Below, one piece after another: positions 10,301 to 18,351 of a DNA stretch of 64,000 nt. Source of the stretch: Streptomyces sp. NRRL S-340 (GTDB taxonomy: Bacteria; Actinomycetota; Actinomycetes; Streptomycetales; Streptomycetaceae); contig NZ_JOIY01000071.1 of assembly GCF_000720185.1 (NCBI RefSeq), forward strand, positions 1-64,000, in the 5' to 3' direction. The translations under genes and the position numbers were made by a program. How positions within the stretch are numbered: the stretch's first letter is position 1; each line of letters starts with the position of its first letter. Under the pieces are notes generated by a model. It saw only the letters and a list, made by a program, of their open reading frames with translations, was not told the DNA's origin and did no database searches.

Positions 10301-10469
10301 GCAGGTAGGTGGCGGCGATGCCGTCGGAGGCCGTGGCCGTCCCGGCGACGGGCGCGTCAGCCGCTGCCTGTGCCACTCCGGCGCCGACTGGCATGGCGGT
10401 CAACGCGCCGGTAGCAGCCAGGAGTTGGAGGAAACGTCGGCGGCCTACCTGGGCGGAGTGGTGCGACAC
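7326..10469 (-). CDS. Tat-exported protein with two discoidin (F5/8C, CBM32-like) domains
   Basis: This 1047-residue protein begins with a twin-arginine signal (VGRRRFLQLLAATGAL, ending QAAADA), so it is probably exported folded by the Tat pathway. Residues ~45-440 are helix-rich, with Trp and aromatic motifs typical of polysaccharide lyase or glycosidase toroids. A beta-sandwich middle follows. Discoidin-like domains lie at about 634-737 (ELAVDGDGATRWAV, SWLAVDLG) and 927-1047 (AAVDGDPGSSWRP, RLVVDLGAALPV). These bind carbohydrate in related enzymes. The layout recalls PL8-type lyases, but I do not see their usual catalytic Asn-His-Tyr motifs clearly enough to name a reaction. It is monocistronic, with a long upstream region holding an inverted-repeat element. 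Confidence 0.75.
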   Translation of the reverse strand: MSHHSAQVGRRRFLQLLAATGALTAMPVGAGVAQAAADAPVAGTATASDGIAATYLRVLAQHTRWSETQWDAARGYYTDKDFGFAVVLGNAVLLTHGSYDSDLTGIDRDTLRTRTLATIRHFAASNRLTGGDQWGRRLFFDTTFQSYFVMAAKLLWSELDATTRGHVDALLRGQAAYTDGLGTGDDPASDSWSPHGLTGGFEGDTKLEEMGVYAQSLAPALAWAGDDARHAAWRERFGTWSRNEAGLPPADLANPAVVDGVPVSRNTARNLYDTFIVENHGSFGPHYQEELWRTSARNSSHFLAAGTALPEVLTKQPNAAPLWRTLLGVMSDAGEPLMPMVNDREHLYGRDVIPLAFLARVLGDRAAARAETELAARLEAYQRYAPRYRLAKFSGEPKYEPEARAEIALSYLLHVWTAHAPVEPLSREEFFARAAGVTDFGTGPGLVSHQSPAAWAAAVSKPGFVKFAWQPAHDDWLFKLSGGTPMFLPSTAGTVSGRAVDTWTTVRDGFDGSATLLRLDTGWAGFTTLGSGAVVYASSGTAAGEGHLEVYNLTMPGMPGLGGSRTFRFAEGSVRVAAQDGASAPAAGGRVDTLDVPRTAVRHLRLQGVRPDPAYGYSLFAFEARAEAGGQDLARGGAATASSAAPGMGPELAVDGDGATRWAVATADRKRADSWLAVDLGAAREVGEVTLRWEAAAGRGYRVQGSADGERWEDLAVYPTARARSHGGWLDVDGRAGLVVRGADHDHPVSVYDDALVLSDGPAAPVVIEGYPAASPDRLRELAARKAPSAEHARVRAAYVEEHLSLFNLSGEEVRTRVSVPQDGAERYVFAGTQTVTRDGIVHESELPAARALLLAPRFTLAPVSGRALPAGLRVSVEDGATLRLWGASCRVRVRAQGRTAVVSVRSGGRPAVVRLHGARAYPVNDLALGRTVFPTSPLPAGMSDPSAAVDGDPGSSWRPGKDGRLVVDLGAALPVREIEAEWTGGDIPGLRLEGSTDGIGYRDWGRASGRGRTRALRVRATARYVAVRVEGGDGHRAARLVRLSVR

Positions 10470-10597
10470 GGCGAGGCCTCCCGACTGGACAACGTTGTCA
10501 AGGCAGCATTTTCGACGGGCGTCCGGGCGGGAGTCAACGGGTACGGCGCAGTACGTAGTACGGGTTTTCCGGGCGTGGGTCCGCCCGGAGAGCCCTT

Positions 10598-10738
10598 AGA
10601 GCTGCGAACAAAAGGGGCGCCCGGCTCTCGGCGTCCGGAACGCACGCTCGCGGCGTTGCCGGAAGGCCCTGGTAGCTCCGCTACAAGGACCTTCCGGCGC
10701 CTTGCGATCGCACGCACCGGACGCCGCGAGCTGACCGG
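10598..10738. mobile_element. MITE-like element, copy 1 (right end missing)
   Basis: The stretch starts with AGAGCTGCGAACAAAAGGGG and is nearly identical to 59665-59805. Internally it has nested inverted repeats: an outer arm GCTCGCGGCGT matched by ACGCCGCGAGC, and an inner arm CCGGAAGG matched by CCTTCCGG. The right-hand terminal repeat present in copy 2 is absent here, because similarity stops at 10738. No protein is encoded. It sits upstream of the discoidin protein gene. Confidence 0.75.
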
Positions 10739-10788
10739 CCATGATCGGGAGTTGCACCGAACGATTTGCAGTCCCCGTTCGGCTCGTG

Positions 10789-10818
10789 CCCGGAACCGCC
10801 GTTCCAGACGGTTCCGGG
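10789..10818. terminator. Terminator hairpin after the SDR gene
   Basis: CCCGGAACCG (10789-10798) pairs with CGGTTCCGGG (10809-10818), a perfect 10-bp stem with a 10-nt loop. It lies about 70 bases beyond the stop of the minus-strand SDR gene. Confidence 0.65.
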
Positions 10819-10890
10819 CGTGGAGCGCGGGCGTGAAGGTGCTCCAGGACTCCACGGGAGAGCCACCGCCGCAGCCACCCCGAGCACGGT

Positions 10891-11652
10891 CTACATGCGG
10901 GACACGCTCGTCCCGCCGTCGACCGGCACCACCGCCCCGGTCACGAACCGGGCGTCGTCGCCCACCAGCATCGTGATGGCCCTCGCGACGTCATCCGCCT
11001 CCGCGACGCGCCCGAGCGGCGCCCGGTCCGCCAGTCGCTGCTGGACCGCCTGCGGCATGTGGGCGCTGGCCTCGGTGCGTACGAAGCCCGGAGCGACCAC
11101 GTTGACACGGACACCCCGGGGGCCGGCCTCGCACGCCAGGAACCGGGCGAAGGTGTTCAGGGCGGCCTTGGCAGTTCCGTGGGCGGTCATCCCGGGGGCG
11201 GGCGGACCGTCGGCCACCGTGCTGGAGACGAAGACGATGTTCCCCTGCCCCTGCTTCTCCATCAGAACCAGCGCGCGCTGCGCCAGGATGTAGGCGCCGG
11301 CCAGTTCGTCCGTCACTTTCGTACGGAAGTCGGACCAGGACAACGCACTCACCGGTGTGGGCGTGAAGGCGGCTGCGGCCGCGTTGCACACCAGGACATC
11401 GAGGCGGTCGTCGACTGCCGCCTGCTCGATCATCCGGGCGGCCTGTTGTTCGTCGCGTACGTCTCCCCGGAGGGCGAAGGCGCTGCCGCCGTCCGCCTCG
11501 ATCCTCGCGACGACCTCGTCGGCCGCGGAGCGGTTCGAGAAGTAGTTCACCGCCACGCGGAACCCTGCGGAAGCGAGCCGCAGGGAGGTGGCGGCGCCGA
11601 TGCCCCGGCTGCCGCCGGTGACGAGGGCTGTCGGACGGTCAGGGCGTGCCAT
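10891..11652 (-). CDS. Short-chain dehydrogenase/reductase with His in place of catalytic Tyr
   Basis: This 253-residue classical SDR has the cofactor loop TGGSRGIG near residue 13 and a stabilising NAAAAA in place of NNAG. The catalytic Ser is in FVSSTVADG. A C-terminal proline-glycine segment reads VNVVAPGFVRTEA, and the protein ends with VPVDGGTSVSRM. It most resembles FabG-like 3-oxoacyl reductases. Where the family has Tyr-x-x-x-Lys this protein has HGTAK, so the proton-donating Tyr is His. That could change or abolish reductase chemistry. The ATG is preceded by AGGAGG. No operon partner is evident. Confidence 0.85.
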   Translation of the reverse strand: MARPDRPTALVTGGSRGIGAATSLRLASAGFRVAVNYFSNRSAADEVVARIEADGGSAFALRGDVRDEQQAARMIEQAAVDDRLDVLVCNAAAAAFTPTPVSALSWSDFRTKVTDELAGAYILAQRALVLMEKQGQGNIVFVSSTVADGPPAPGMTAHGTAKAALNTFARFLACEAGPRGVRVNVVAPGFVRTEASAHMPQAVQQRLADRAPLGRVAEADDVARAITMLVGDDARFVTGAVVPVDGGTSVSRM

Positions 11653-11885
11653 GGTTCCTCCTGTGGGGGTGGGCCGGTTTGCGAATCTAGGCCCCCGAGG
11701 AGCAACTGATCAAAGTTGACTTTTCGCCCGGACTCGCGTCCCACGGTTGTTCGCACCTCCTCCGGAACGCCCCCGCCACAGGACGGCTTGGTGCTCACCG
11801 AGCTGCGATTTCCTCTCGCGAGGTGACCTCTTGGCCGGTGCGGATGAGGAACTTCCGGTCGCCCTCGGTCAGCACCTGGAGGAAG

Positions 11886-11943
11886 CCGACGCCCGACGCC
11901 CGACGCCCGAGGCGCGCTGGGCGTCCGGGCGCTGGGCGTCCGG
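11886..11943. repeat. Short tandem repeats (GACGCCC and 15-bp unit)
   Basis: Three copies of a 7-bp unit (CCGACGC/GACGCCC register) are followed by two perfect copies of GCGCTGGGCGTCCGG at 11914-11928 and 11929-11943. They lie in the 376-base gap between the SDR and a small membrane-protein gene. A minus-strand frame through them ends in TEGDRKFLIRTG and could be a decayed gene end. Nothing else is recognisable in the gap. Confidence 0.6.
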
Positions 11944-12028
11944 GCGGCGGCCGGGAAACGCGTCGGGCCGGGACGGCGATGCGGTGCTCGCCGTCCCGGC
12001 CCGTTCTCCTCACCGGGGTTTCACCGGG

Positions 12029-12370
12029 TCACGGCACGGTCGCGATCCCCGCGGCCAGGCCGCCCGCCAGCGCCACGGCCGGCGCGAGAGCGCGGGCCGG
12101 GACGAGAGCGGCGAGCGCCTGGGCCGCCAGGGTGGGCAGCAGCAGACCGGCCAGGCCGAGGAACAGCGGGTCGCTGTGCGGCCGGACGGCCAGATGACCG
12201 GCCAGGAGCCCCGCCGCCGCGGCGATCAGGGAGCCGTACGACATCCGCTCGCCCAGCCGCGGCCACCGCACCGTGTCGGCGCGCTGCGCCGCCGAGCGGC
12301 GGCCGCGCACCACCAGATAGGCCGCGATCAGCGCCAGTTGCGCGGTGACCGCGATCCCGGCGATCCACAT
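12029..12370 (-). CDS. Small integral membrane protein downstream of secreted DNRLRE protein
   Basis: This 113-residue hydrophobic protein starts at an ATG with AGGAGG nine bases upstream. Four likely membrane helices can be seen: residues ~2-20, ~45-62, ~68-88 and ~93-111. A basic loop (RGRRSAAQRAD) lies after the first. There is no recognisable domain. It begins 19 bases after the stop of the large secreted protein upstream on the same strand, so the two are probably co-transcribed. That placement, and the basic, pore-former-like tail of the upstream product, make an immunity or export-helper role possible. This is inference only. Confidence 0.7.
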   Translation of the reverse strand: MWIAGIAVTAQLALIAAYLVVRGRRSAAQRADTVRWPRLGERMSYGSLIAAAAGLLAGHLAVRPHSDPLFLGLAGLLLPTLAAQALAALVPARALAPAVALAGGLAAGIATVP

Positions 12371-12389
12371 CGTGAGCCCTCCTTCCGGG

Positions 12390-15300
12390 CTAGAACTTGC
12401 AGTTGCTCTTGATCGAGTTGATGCCGAGGATGCCGGCGACGATCTTGCGCCCGTCCGTGGTCAGCTTGTGCCGCTTGAGGTAGGTGCGGATGATGTTCGC
12501 CGTCTTGCGGAAGCCGACCTTCTTCACCAGCCGTACGGCCGTGATGACCTTCTTGCTCGAACCCTGCGGTGTGAAGCCGTAGATGAAGCTGGCGACCGAC
12601 GCGGCGCACTTGGTCACCTTCCACGCCGTGGACCAGAACCCCGGGTCGATGACGACCGGGAAGGCGGTGGCGGCGGTGAAGTCGACGGTCTGCACGAGGT
12701 AGCCGTCCTTGACCTCGTAGCGGGTCGGTACGTCGTTGCCGGCCGCGTCCTTGGCCCAGGGAGCCTCGAAGAAGCCGATCTGCTCGCGGGGCTGGTCCGG
12801 GACGACGGTGAAGACCTGCGCGTCCGTCACGGCGCCCGCCGCCGCGCGGACCAGCGCCGCGTCAGAGCCGGTGGCGGACGTCTCCACGGTCACGAACTTG
12901 CCGTTGGCCGACGCCTTGAGCGCGTAGGCACCGTCCTGCTGCCTGACCAGGGTGAACTTCTCACCCGTGCCGACCGCGTCGGCGCGGGCGCGCAGCATGC
13001 CCTGGCGGATGCCGGTGTAGCCGGTCTCGACGCTGACGTACTTGCCGTTCGCCACCGACTTCAGGGCGTAGGTGCCGTCGGGGTCGGCGACCAGGGTGAA
13101 CTTCTCCCAGGTGCTGTCGGCGGTGGCCGAGGCGCGGACCTTGCCCGCCTGGTCGCCGGCGTCGTTCACCCGGGCGGACAGGTAATTGCCGTTCGCGCCG
13201 GCGAGGACGGAGACCGTGCCGGTGGGGACGGCGCCGTCGAGGACGGAGACGCTGCCGTCCTCGTGCGTGACGATGTCGACGTCCTTCGGCAGCTGGAGAG
13301 CGGTCCGGTAGGAGTGCGGCGCGCCGGCGTTCTTGATCACCTGGAGGGTGCGGACGCCGCCTTCGGCGGTGGGCTGGGTGACGGTGTCCACGTCCTGCGC
13401 CGGGTCGGTGTAGACGACCGTGCCGCCCACCGGGACGCCCTTGGCGGTGCCGCCGGGCAGGCCCAGAGAGGCGTAGCCGCCGTTGCCGTCGGCGATGTCG
13501 ATGGTGCCGGAGGCCTGCCACGGCACGCCGATGGTGTTCTCGTCCGTCGTCGCGATCGCCGCGTAGGTGCTGTCGCTCGTGGTGGCGGCCGTGACGTCGG
13601 CGGCCTCGGAGGCGGCGTTGGCGTAACCGAGGGTCCGGGTGGCCGCGTCCATCGTCCAGGCGGTGTCCACGTGGAACGTGGCCGGAGCGGACCAGCCGTT
13701 CGCCCAGTGCGTTCCGTCGAAGGTCGTGGTGCGGAAGCTGTAGGTGTGGCCGTTCAGCAGCTTGCCGGCCGGCACCGTCACCTGGGCGGTCGTGCTGGCG
13801 GGCACGAACGCGGAGTTGAGGGTGGTCACGACCTGCCCGGTGGCGAGGTCGGTGATCTCGAAGGTGCCGCGGACCTGGTCGTCGGGGTTGGCGTCCTCGG
13901 TGGAGAAGCGCAGCGTCGGGGTGGTGGTGGGCACCTTGTAGACGCCGCCGTCACTGACGAACGGCGGACCGGCCTGGAGGTTGACGCCGTTGCGCGGACG
14001 GTAGTTGTACGTCACCTCCAGCTGCGGTATGCGGTCCTCGGCGGCGTCACCGGAGTAGAAGCGCTTCCAGCCGTAGGTGTCCGCCTCGTCGGTGGCGCGC
14101 AGGCCGATCGAGCCGGTGTCGGCCTTGGCGCTCGCCCAGACCTTCGCCAGTTCGGTGACGTCCGCGCTGACGTAGCCGTCGTTGCCGCACGTGGTGGACC
14201 GGGTCTCGGTGGAGGTGGCGAACTTCTCCTTCCACTGCGGCTGGCTGGTCCACCGGGTGCCGGTGGAGGCGGCGTCCGTGGCCCACACCTCCCAGCCGCG
14301 CGCCTGGCAGGACCAGGAGTGGTAGTTGTACAGCTTCAGCTTCGCGTCGGTGACCAGCGCGTCGGCGAACGGCGAGGTACGGAAGGTGAGGAAGGAGCGC
14401 GCCACCCGCTTGGTGGTGCCCGCGCTGTCGCCCGGCCAGCCGATCTTCAGGTCTGTGGACGCGGACTGGTCGGCGGTCTCACCGCCCTGCACCCAGGTGT
14501 CGAACAGCACGTCGAGGACGTCGGCGGCCGGATCGATCGTGACCGGGTACCGCGTCCGGGGATCGGCCAGCCACTTCGGGTCGGGGGTCAGGCGCAGCTC
14601 CACGTCGTCGCCGTTCTGGACGACCTTCAGCGGGACGGGGCGGCGGTTGGTGTGTTCGCCGGAGCGCTCGTCCACCGAGGCGTCCCACATGGTGGGGGCC
14701 GGAACGGTGGAGACACGCTCGCCGCTCGTCCTGTCGGTGAACAGGATCGAACCGTCGTCCTGTGCCTCGGCCTTGAGCCCTTCGGCCTTGAGCGGCAGCA
14801 CCAGCGGGGCGCCGTCCTGGTGGCGCTTCTTCAGCGTCAGGTACTGCTCGAAGCCGCCGCGGGTGGCGTCCACCACGAGGTCGGCGCCGGGTGCCGCGTC
14901 GCGGTAGGTGGCGCGGTTGCCGTCCAGGACGGGGGCGGGCAGGCCGCCCTTCCACTGCACGGACAGCCGCTGCCGGCCAGAGCCGAGGGTGACCAGGTCG
15001 CGGGCGGCCGAGTCCGGGGCCTGCGCGGCCTGCGCGACTGAGGCGGCGCGGGTGCCGCCGGGGCCGGCGAGCCTCAGGTTCTCCGGGTGCGCGTGCGAGC
15101 TGACGGTGCCGTCGCCGTCGCGCTTCAGGTCGACGTCGACGTCGACCCACTTGCCGTTCTTGATCATCCGGATGGGGCCGGCCGACTGGAGGGTCGTCAG
15201 GGTCCCGTCGGGGTTGGCGTAGGTGGTGGTCGTCCCGGTGCGCTGGTCCAGCACCTCGACGCGCCGGTCGAAGGCCTTCGCGGCGGCCAGAGCCGCTTCC

Positions 15301-15461
15301 GCGGTGGCGGCCTCGGTGACCGGCTTGCTCTTCGGTACCTCGACCGCTGCCGGGGCGGACGGCCGTTCCACGGCAACCGCCGTGTACGGGGCCGCCATCA
15401 GCACGGCGGCCGAGGTCAGCGTCGCGATGCCCAGCGTGCGGGCACGCAAGCTTCCATGCAC
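12390..15461 (-). CDS. Large secreted DNRLRE / beta-trefoil-repeat protein with cationic C-terminus
   Basis: This 1023-residue protein starts at a GTG with GAGGAG eight bases upstream. Residues 1-30 are a signal peptide. An N-terminal region (WVDVDVDLKRDGDGTV, APGADLVVDATRGGFEQ) and a DNRLRE-type domain (about 290-480, with the characteristic TDLKIGWPGD and RSFLTF) follow. Next come Ig-like segments. Three fascin-like beta-trefoil repeats lie near 745-870: GNYLSARV, GKYVSVET and GKFVTVET, each ending FTLV or FTVV. The last ~75 residues are cationic and partly hydrophobic, flanked by cysteines (KCAASVASFIYGF to SNCKF). The layout is that of a surface or secreted effector. The tail type recurs in Streptomyces exported proteins. 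Enzymatic function is not evident. It is followed by a small membrane protein. Confidence 0.8.
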   Translation of the reverse strand: MHGSLRARTLGIATLTSAAVLMAAPYTAVAVERPSAPAAVEVPKSKPVTEAATAEAALAAAKAFDRRVEVLDQRTGTTTTYANPDGTLTTLQSAGPIRMIKNGKWVDVDVDLKRDGDGTVSSHAHPENLRLAGPGGTRAASVAQAAQAPDSAARDLVTLGSGRQRLSVQWKGGLPAPVLDGNRATYRDAAPGADLVVDATRGGFEQYLTLKKRHQDGAPLVLPLKAEGLKAEAQDDGSILFTDRTSGERVSTVPAPTMWDASVDERSGEHTNRRPVPLKVVQNGDDVELRLTPDPKWLADPRTRYPVTIDPAADVLDVLFDTWVQGGETADQSASTDLKIGWPGDSAGTTKRVARSFLTFRTSPFADALVTDAKLKLYNYHSWSCQARGWEVWATDAASTGTRWTSQPQWKEKFATSTETRSTTCGNDGYVSADVTELAKVWASAKADTGSIGLRATDEADTYGWKRFYSGDAAEDRIPQLEVTYNYRPRNGVNLQAGPPFVSDGGVYKVPTTTPTLRFSTEDANPDDQVRGTFEITDLATGQVVTTLNSAFVPASTTAQVTVPAGKLLNGHTYSFRTTTFDGTHWANGWSAPATFHVDTAWTMDAATRTLGYANAASEAADVTAATTSDSTYAAIATTDENTIGVPWQASGTIDIADGNGGYASLGLPGGTAKGVPVGGTVVYTDPAQDVDTVTQPTAEGGVRTLQVIKNAGAPHSYRTALQLPKDVDIVTHEDGSVSVLDGAVPTGTVSVLAGANGNYLSARVNDAGDQAGKVRASATADSTWEKFTLVADPDGTYALKSVANGKYVSVETGYTGIRQGMLRARADAVGTGEKFTLVRQQDGAYALKASANGKFVTVETSATGSDAALVRAAAGAVTDAQVFTVVPDQPREQIGFFEAPWAKDAAGNDVPTRYEVKDGYLVQTVDFTAATAFPVVIDPGFWSTAWKVTKCAASVASFIYGFTPQGSSKKVITAVRLVKKVGFRKTANIIRTYLKRHKLTTDGRKIVAGILGINSIKSNCKF

Positions 15462-16504
15462 TTGTTCTGCTCCTCAAACATGCCTAAGTCGGCTTCTGCG
15501 CGCACATCTCGTGCAATGGGCGCGGAAGCCGATACTTGCGATGATCATAACCAGGGTGAGAATTGGATAAGAATCGGCGGCGTGCGCGGTACCTGATCTT
15601 GACGCGAGGGCGAAGAGCGGTTGGGGCCGTTGCGCGGGACACCTCGCGTGACCGGGTGGGGTGTTGTCGGTGCCGGAAACGGCAACGTGCGGTCCGTGGA
15701 CGTCCGCCCGTCCGGTGCCTCTCGTCCGGTCACTGGCCGGCGGTCAGGTGATCCGGCCGGGCCGGTCCGGCCACCACGGACGGCCCGCCCGAGACGGCCG
15801 CGCGGAACCTTCCTCGAAGGTCTCCGAGGTACTGACCGCCTCGGCTCTCGCCAGACGATCCGTCAGGGGGGCGGTCGGGAAGGCCGCAGCCCCCGGGGGT
15901 CTCGGCGGCCTCGGGCCGCAGACCGCGGGCCGAGGCCCGAGGCGGGCCTGGTCCTACGTCGTCGCCCTCAGTGCCCGATCTCGCCTGCCGCGCCGTGCGG
16001 GCTCGCGTACAGGGCGCCGTTGGTCCACAGAGTGTCGCCGACACCGGTCCCCAGGGTCATGCCGAGGACGTCGGCCTCGCCGCGCACCGCTCCGCCGCAG
16101 ACCTCCTGGAGGAGGGCGACCGCCGTTACTGGGCGCCGGGCCGTACCAGAGCATCCACCTGGGGATCACGGCTCGGACTGCAGCCATGCGGTGCCCGTCG
16201 TCGTCACCACCCGGAGCAGCTCCAGGAACACGGCGCGGAAGTGGCAGTGCGGCGGAGGCTGGGACACGCGGGGGAGCAGACGCCGGCGGCCGCGCTGGGG
16301 AACCCCGGCGGCGACGTCCTCGCCCTGCAGCCCGCCGATGAGTTCGCAGCTGATCTCCCACGCCTGGGGTGCCTGGCCCAGCAGTGCCTTGTGCACCGCC
16401 CGCCCGGCCTCACGCTGGAGGTGGGCGCACTTGTGATGAGGAGGTTCGGCGCGAGCCGCGGACGTGTCATGCAGATGGGGGGCGCAGCTCAAGGAAGCTT
16501 GATT
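15462..16504. other. 1-kb interval without a convincing gene
   Basis: The first ~100 bases must hold the promoter of the large secreted protein. At about 15890-15960 there are GC-rich inverted repeats. A minus-strand stretch near 16200-16430 reads HKALLGQAPQAWEISCELIGG. It looks protein-like but lacks a clear start and runs into stops and frame changes, so it may be a decayed gene. I see no insertion-sequence ends. Confidence 0.4.
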
Positions 16505-16533
16505 GTTAACGAGGCAACAGTTACTGTGTTAAC
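16505..16533. promoter_or_regulatory. Probable MarR operator / promoter
   Basis: Two GTTAAC hexamers (16505-16510 and 16528-16533) flank a near-palindrome ACAGT-T-ACTGT at 16517-16527. All lie directly upstream of the MarR start. The AT-rich, symmetric sequence stands out in this GC-rich DNA and is a likely autoregulatory site. Confidence 0.55.
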
Positions 16534-16534
16534 T

Positions 16535-16975
16535 ATGAGTGGGCTGAAGCGGGAGAGCACGTTGGAGCTGATGCGGTGGGTCGTGTGGCGGCAGCGACGC
16601 ATCGCCGATGACTGGATCCGGGAACGCGGCCTCACGCACGAGCAGAGCGCCGTCCTGGCGTACCTGTCCAAGAACCGGGATGCCATCCAGCGTGACGTCG
16701 CTCGAGCCATGCGCACCAGTGCGCCGAGCGTCTCGCGGCTCCTGGCCGGGCTCGAGCGGCGCGGACTCGTGGAACGCCAGACGCAGGAGGGTGACACGCG
16801 CAGCCGCCGCGTGCATGTCACCCCAGCGGGCTCCGAACTGATCCAGGGTTTCGAAGAGGCCATGGACCGTGTCGAGGAGTCGATTCTCGCGCCGCTGGGC
16901 GCCGCGGGGAAGGCGCAGCTCCACGGCCTCCTGGAACAGCTCGCATCCCGGATCGACCCACCCGGCACCCCCTGA
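16535..16975 (+). CDS. MarR-family transcriptional regulator
   Basis: This 146-residue winged-helix regulator has an N-terminal dimerisation helix (ELMRWVVWRQRRIADDW), then a helix-turn-helix with QRDVARAMRTSAPSVSRLLAGLERRGL. The wing is RQTQEGDTRSRRVHVTPAG, and the long C-terminal dimer helices end in LASRI. The ATG at 16535 sits just after a symmetric operator-like sequence. The FAD monooxygenase gene starts 85 bases downstream in the same direction, so they probably form an operon. MarR proteins usually sense a phenolic or drug-like ligand, and the oxygenase may act on the same compound. Confidence 0.88.
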   Translation: MSGLKRESTLELMRWVVWRQRRIADDWIRERGLTHEQSAVLAYLSKNRDAIQRDVARAMRTSAPSVSRLLAGLERRGLVERQTQEGDTRSRRVHVTPAGSELIQGFEEAMDRVEESILAPLGAAGKAQLHGLLEQLASRIDPPGTP

Positions 16976-17060
16976 CCCGGACCCTGCTCCTCCGTGCGGC
17001 GGCCGGGGACCTCCGCGGGCAGGACCGCCGGTTCGTCCACCAGCAGCAAGGAACATACGC

Positions 17061-18146
17061 ATGACTCAGATCACGATCATCGGTGCCGGTCTGGCGGGAC
17101 TGACACTGGCACGGACCCTGGCGGTTCACGGAATCCCGTCCACCGTGTACGAAGCGGAGGCGTCTGCTCAGGCCCGGGGCCAAGGCGGCATGCTCGACAT
17201 CCACGACTACAACGGGCAGCACGGGATCCATGCCGCCGGCCTGATGGAAGGCTTCCGATCACTCGTTCTCGAAGGCCGCCAGGCATCCCGCGACGTGGCA
17301 CCGGACGGTACCGTCCTGGCGGACCAACCCGACGACCCCGCCGGAGGCCGCCCCGAGGTGCAGCGTGGCGAACTCCGGCAGCTGCTGCTGGAATCCCTCC
17401 CCGCCGACAGGGTCGTCTGGGGTCACAAGACCCAGAAGGTCCGGACCCTTGAAGACGGTCGTCACCAAGTGACCTTCGCCAACGGATCGGCGATCGTCAC
17501 CGACATCCTCGTCGGTGCCGACGGCGCCTGGTCGAAAGTCCGGCCGCTGCTCTCCGATGCCACGCCCGTCTACGCCGGACGCTCGATGGTCGAGACGTAC
17601 CTGTATGAGAGCGGCACCCGCCACCCTGCCACCCTGGCACTGGTCGGCGGCGGGTCGATGACCGCCTACGACGAAACCACCCGCATCGGTCTCGGCGTGC
17701 AGCGCGAGCGCGCGGACACTCTGCACTCCTACGCCATGTTCGACCAGCCGCTCGACTGGTTCGACGACATCGACTTCAACGACGGCCCCGCCGCCGCCCG
17801 CACGATCGCGGCGATGTTCGACGGGTGGGCGCCGGAACTCGTCGCGCTGGTCGCCGACAGCGACATCCCGCCGATTTTCCGCCCCTTGTACGGGCTGCCG
17901 ATCGGGCACCGCTGGCAGCACATACCTGGGGTCACCCTCATCGGAGACGCGGCCCACCTGGCACCGCCGGACGGGGAAGGAGCGAACTGGGCGCTCTTCG
18001 ACGCCGGCCGGCTCGGCAACGCCATCGCCGAACAGCTCGACGACATCGACGCGGCCATCCGCGCCTACGAAGCCGCGCTCTTCCCGCGGAACGTCGACAC
18101 CGCCACCGCAGCAGCGGCCTACTACCCCGACTTCAAACCGTACTGA
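17061..18146 (+). CDS. FAD-dependent monooxygenase (TetX/PHBH-like)
   Basis: This 361-residue protein starts at an ATG with AAGGA eight bases upstream. The FAD Rossmann motif ITIIGAGLAGLTLA is at the extreme N-terminus. The DG motif reads LVGADGAWSKVR near residue 155. The GD motif LIGDAAHLAPPDGEGAN lies near 295, followed by WALFDAGRLGNAI. These are group A flavin hydroxylase features, and the GEGAN segment resembles tetracycline-modifying TetX-like enzymes. It would use NAD(P)H and O2 to hydroxylate an aromatic or polyketide substrate, but the substrate cannot be deduced. It follows its likely MarR regulator. Confidence 0.88.
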   Translation: MTQITIIGAGLAGLTLARTLAVHGIPSTVYEAEASAQARGQGGMLDIHDYNGQHGIHAAGLMEGFRSLVLEGRQASRDVAPDGTVLADQPDDPAGGRPEVQRGELRQLLLESLPADRVVWGHKTQKVRTLEDGRHQVTFANGSAIVTDILVGADGAWSKVRPLLSDATPVYAGRSMVETYLYESGTRHPATLALVGGGSMTAYDETTRIGLGVQRERADTLHSYAMFDQPLDWFDDIDFNDGPAAARTIAAMFDGWAPELVALVADSDIPPIFRPLYGLPIGHRWQHIPGVTLIGDAAHLAPPDGEGANWALFDAGRLGNAIAEQLDDIDAAIRAYEAALFPRNVDTATAAAAYYPDFKPY

Positions 18147-18351
18147 CCTCAGAAACTACTGGTAGCTCGTCAGATCCGGGGGCAGTGCGGGGTCCGCTGC
18201 GCGACCCGGACGCGCCGGAGCCGGAGGAGGACGACGCTGGGAGGGCGGCCGCGTCACCTCGGGCGGGACGGTCGTGGGCACCACCTGGCACGGGCCCATC
18301 CGCTGGGCCCAGGGTCGATCGAGACCGTGCGGCGCTGTTGGCGTGAGCCGC

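Noticed and set aside
12345..15041. Long plus-strand open frame opposite the large secreted protein
   Set aside because: It is the antisense shadow of the 1023-residue gene: composition is Val/Gly/Arg-rich without domains, and the minus strand has signal peptide, repeats and a ribosome binding site.
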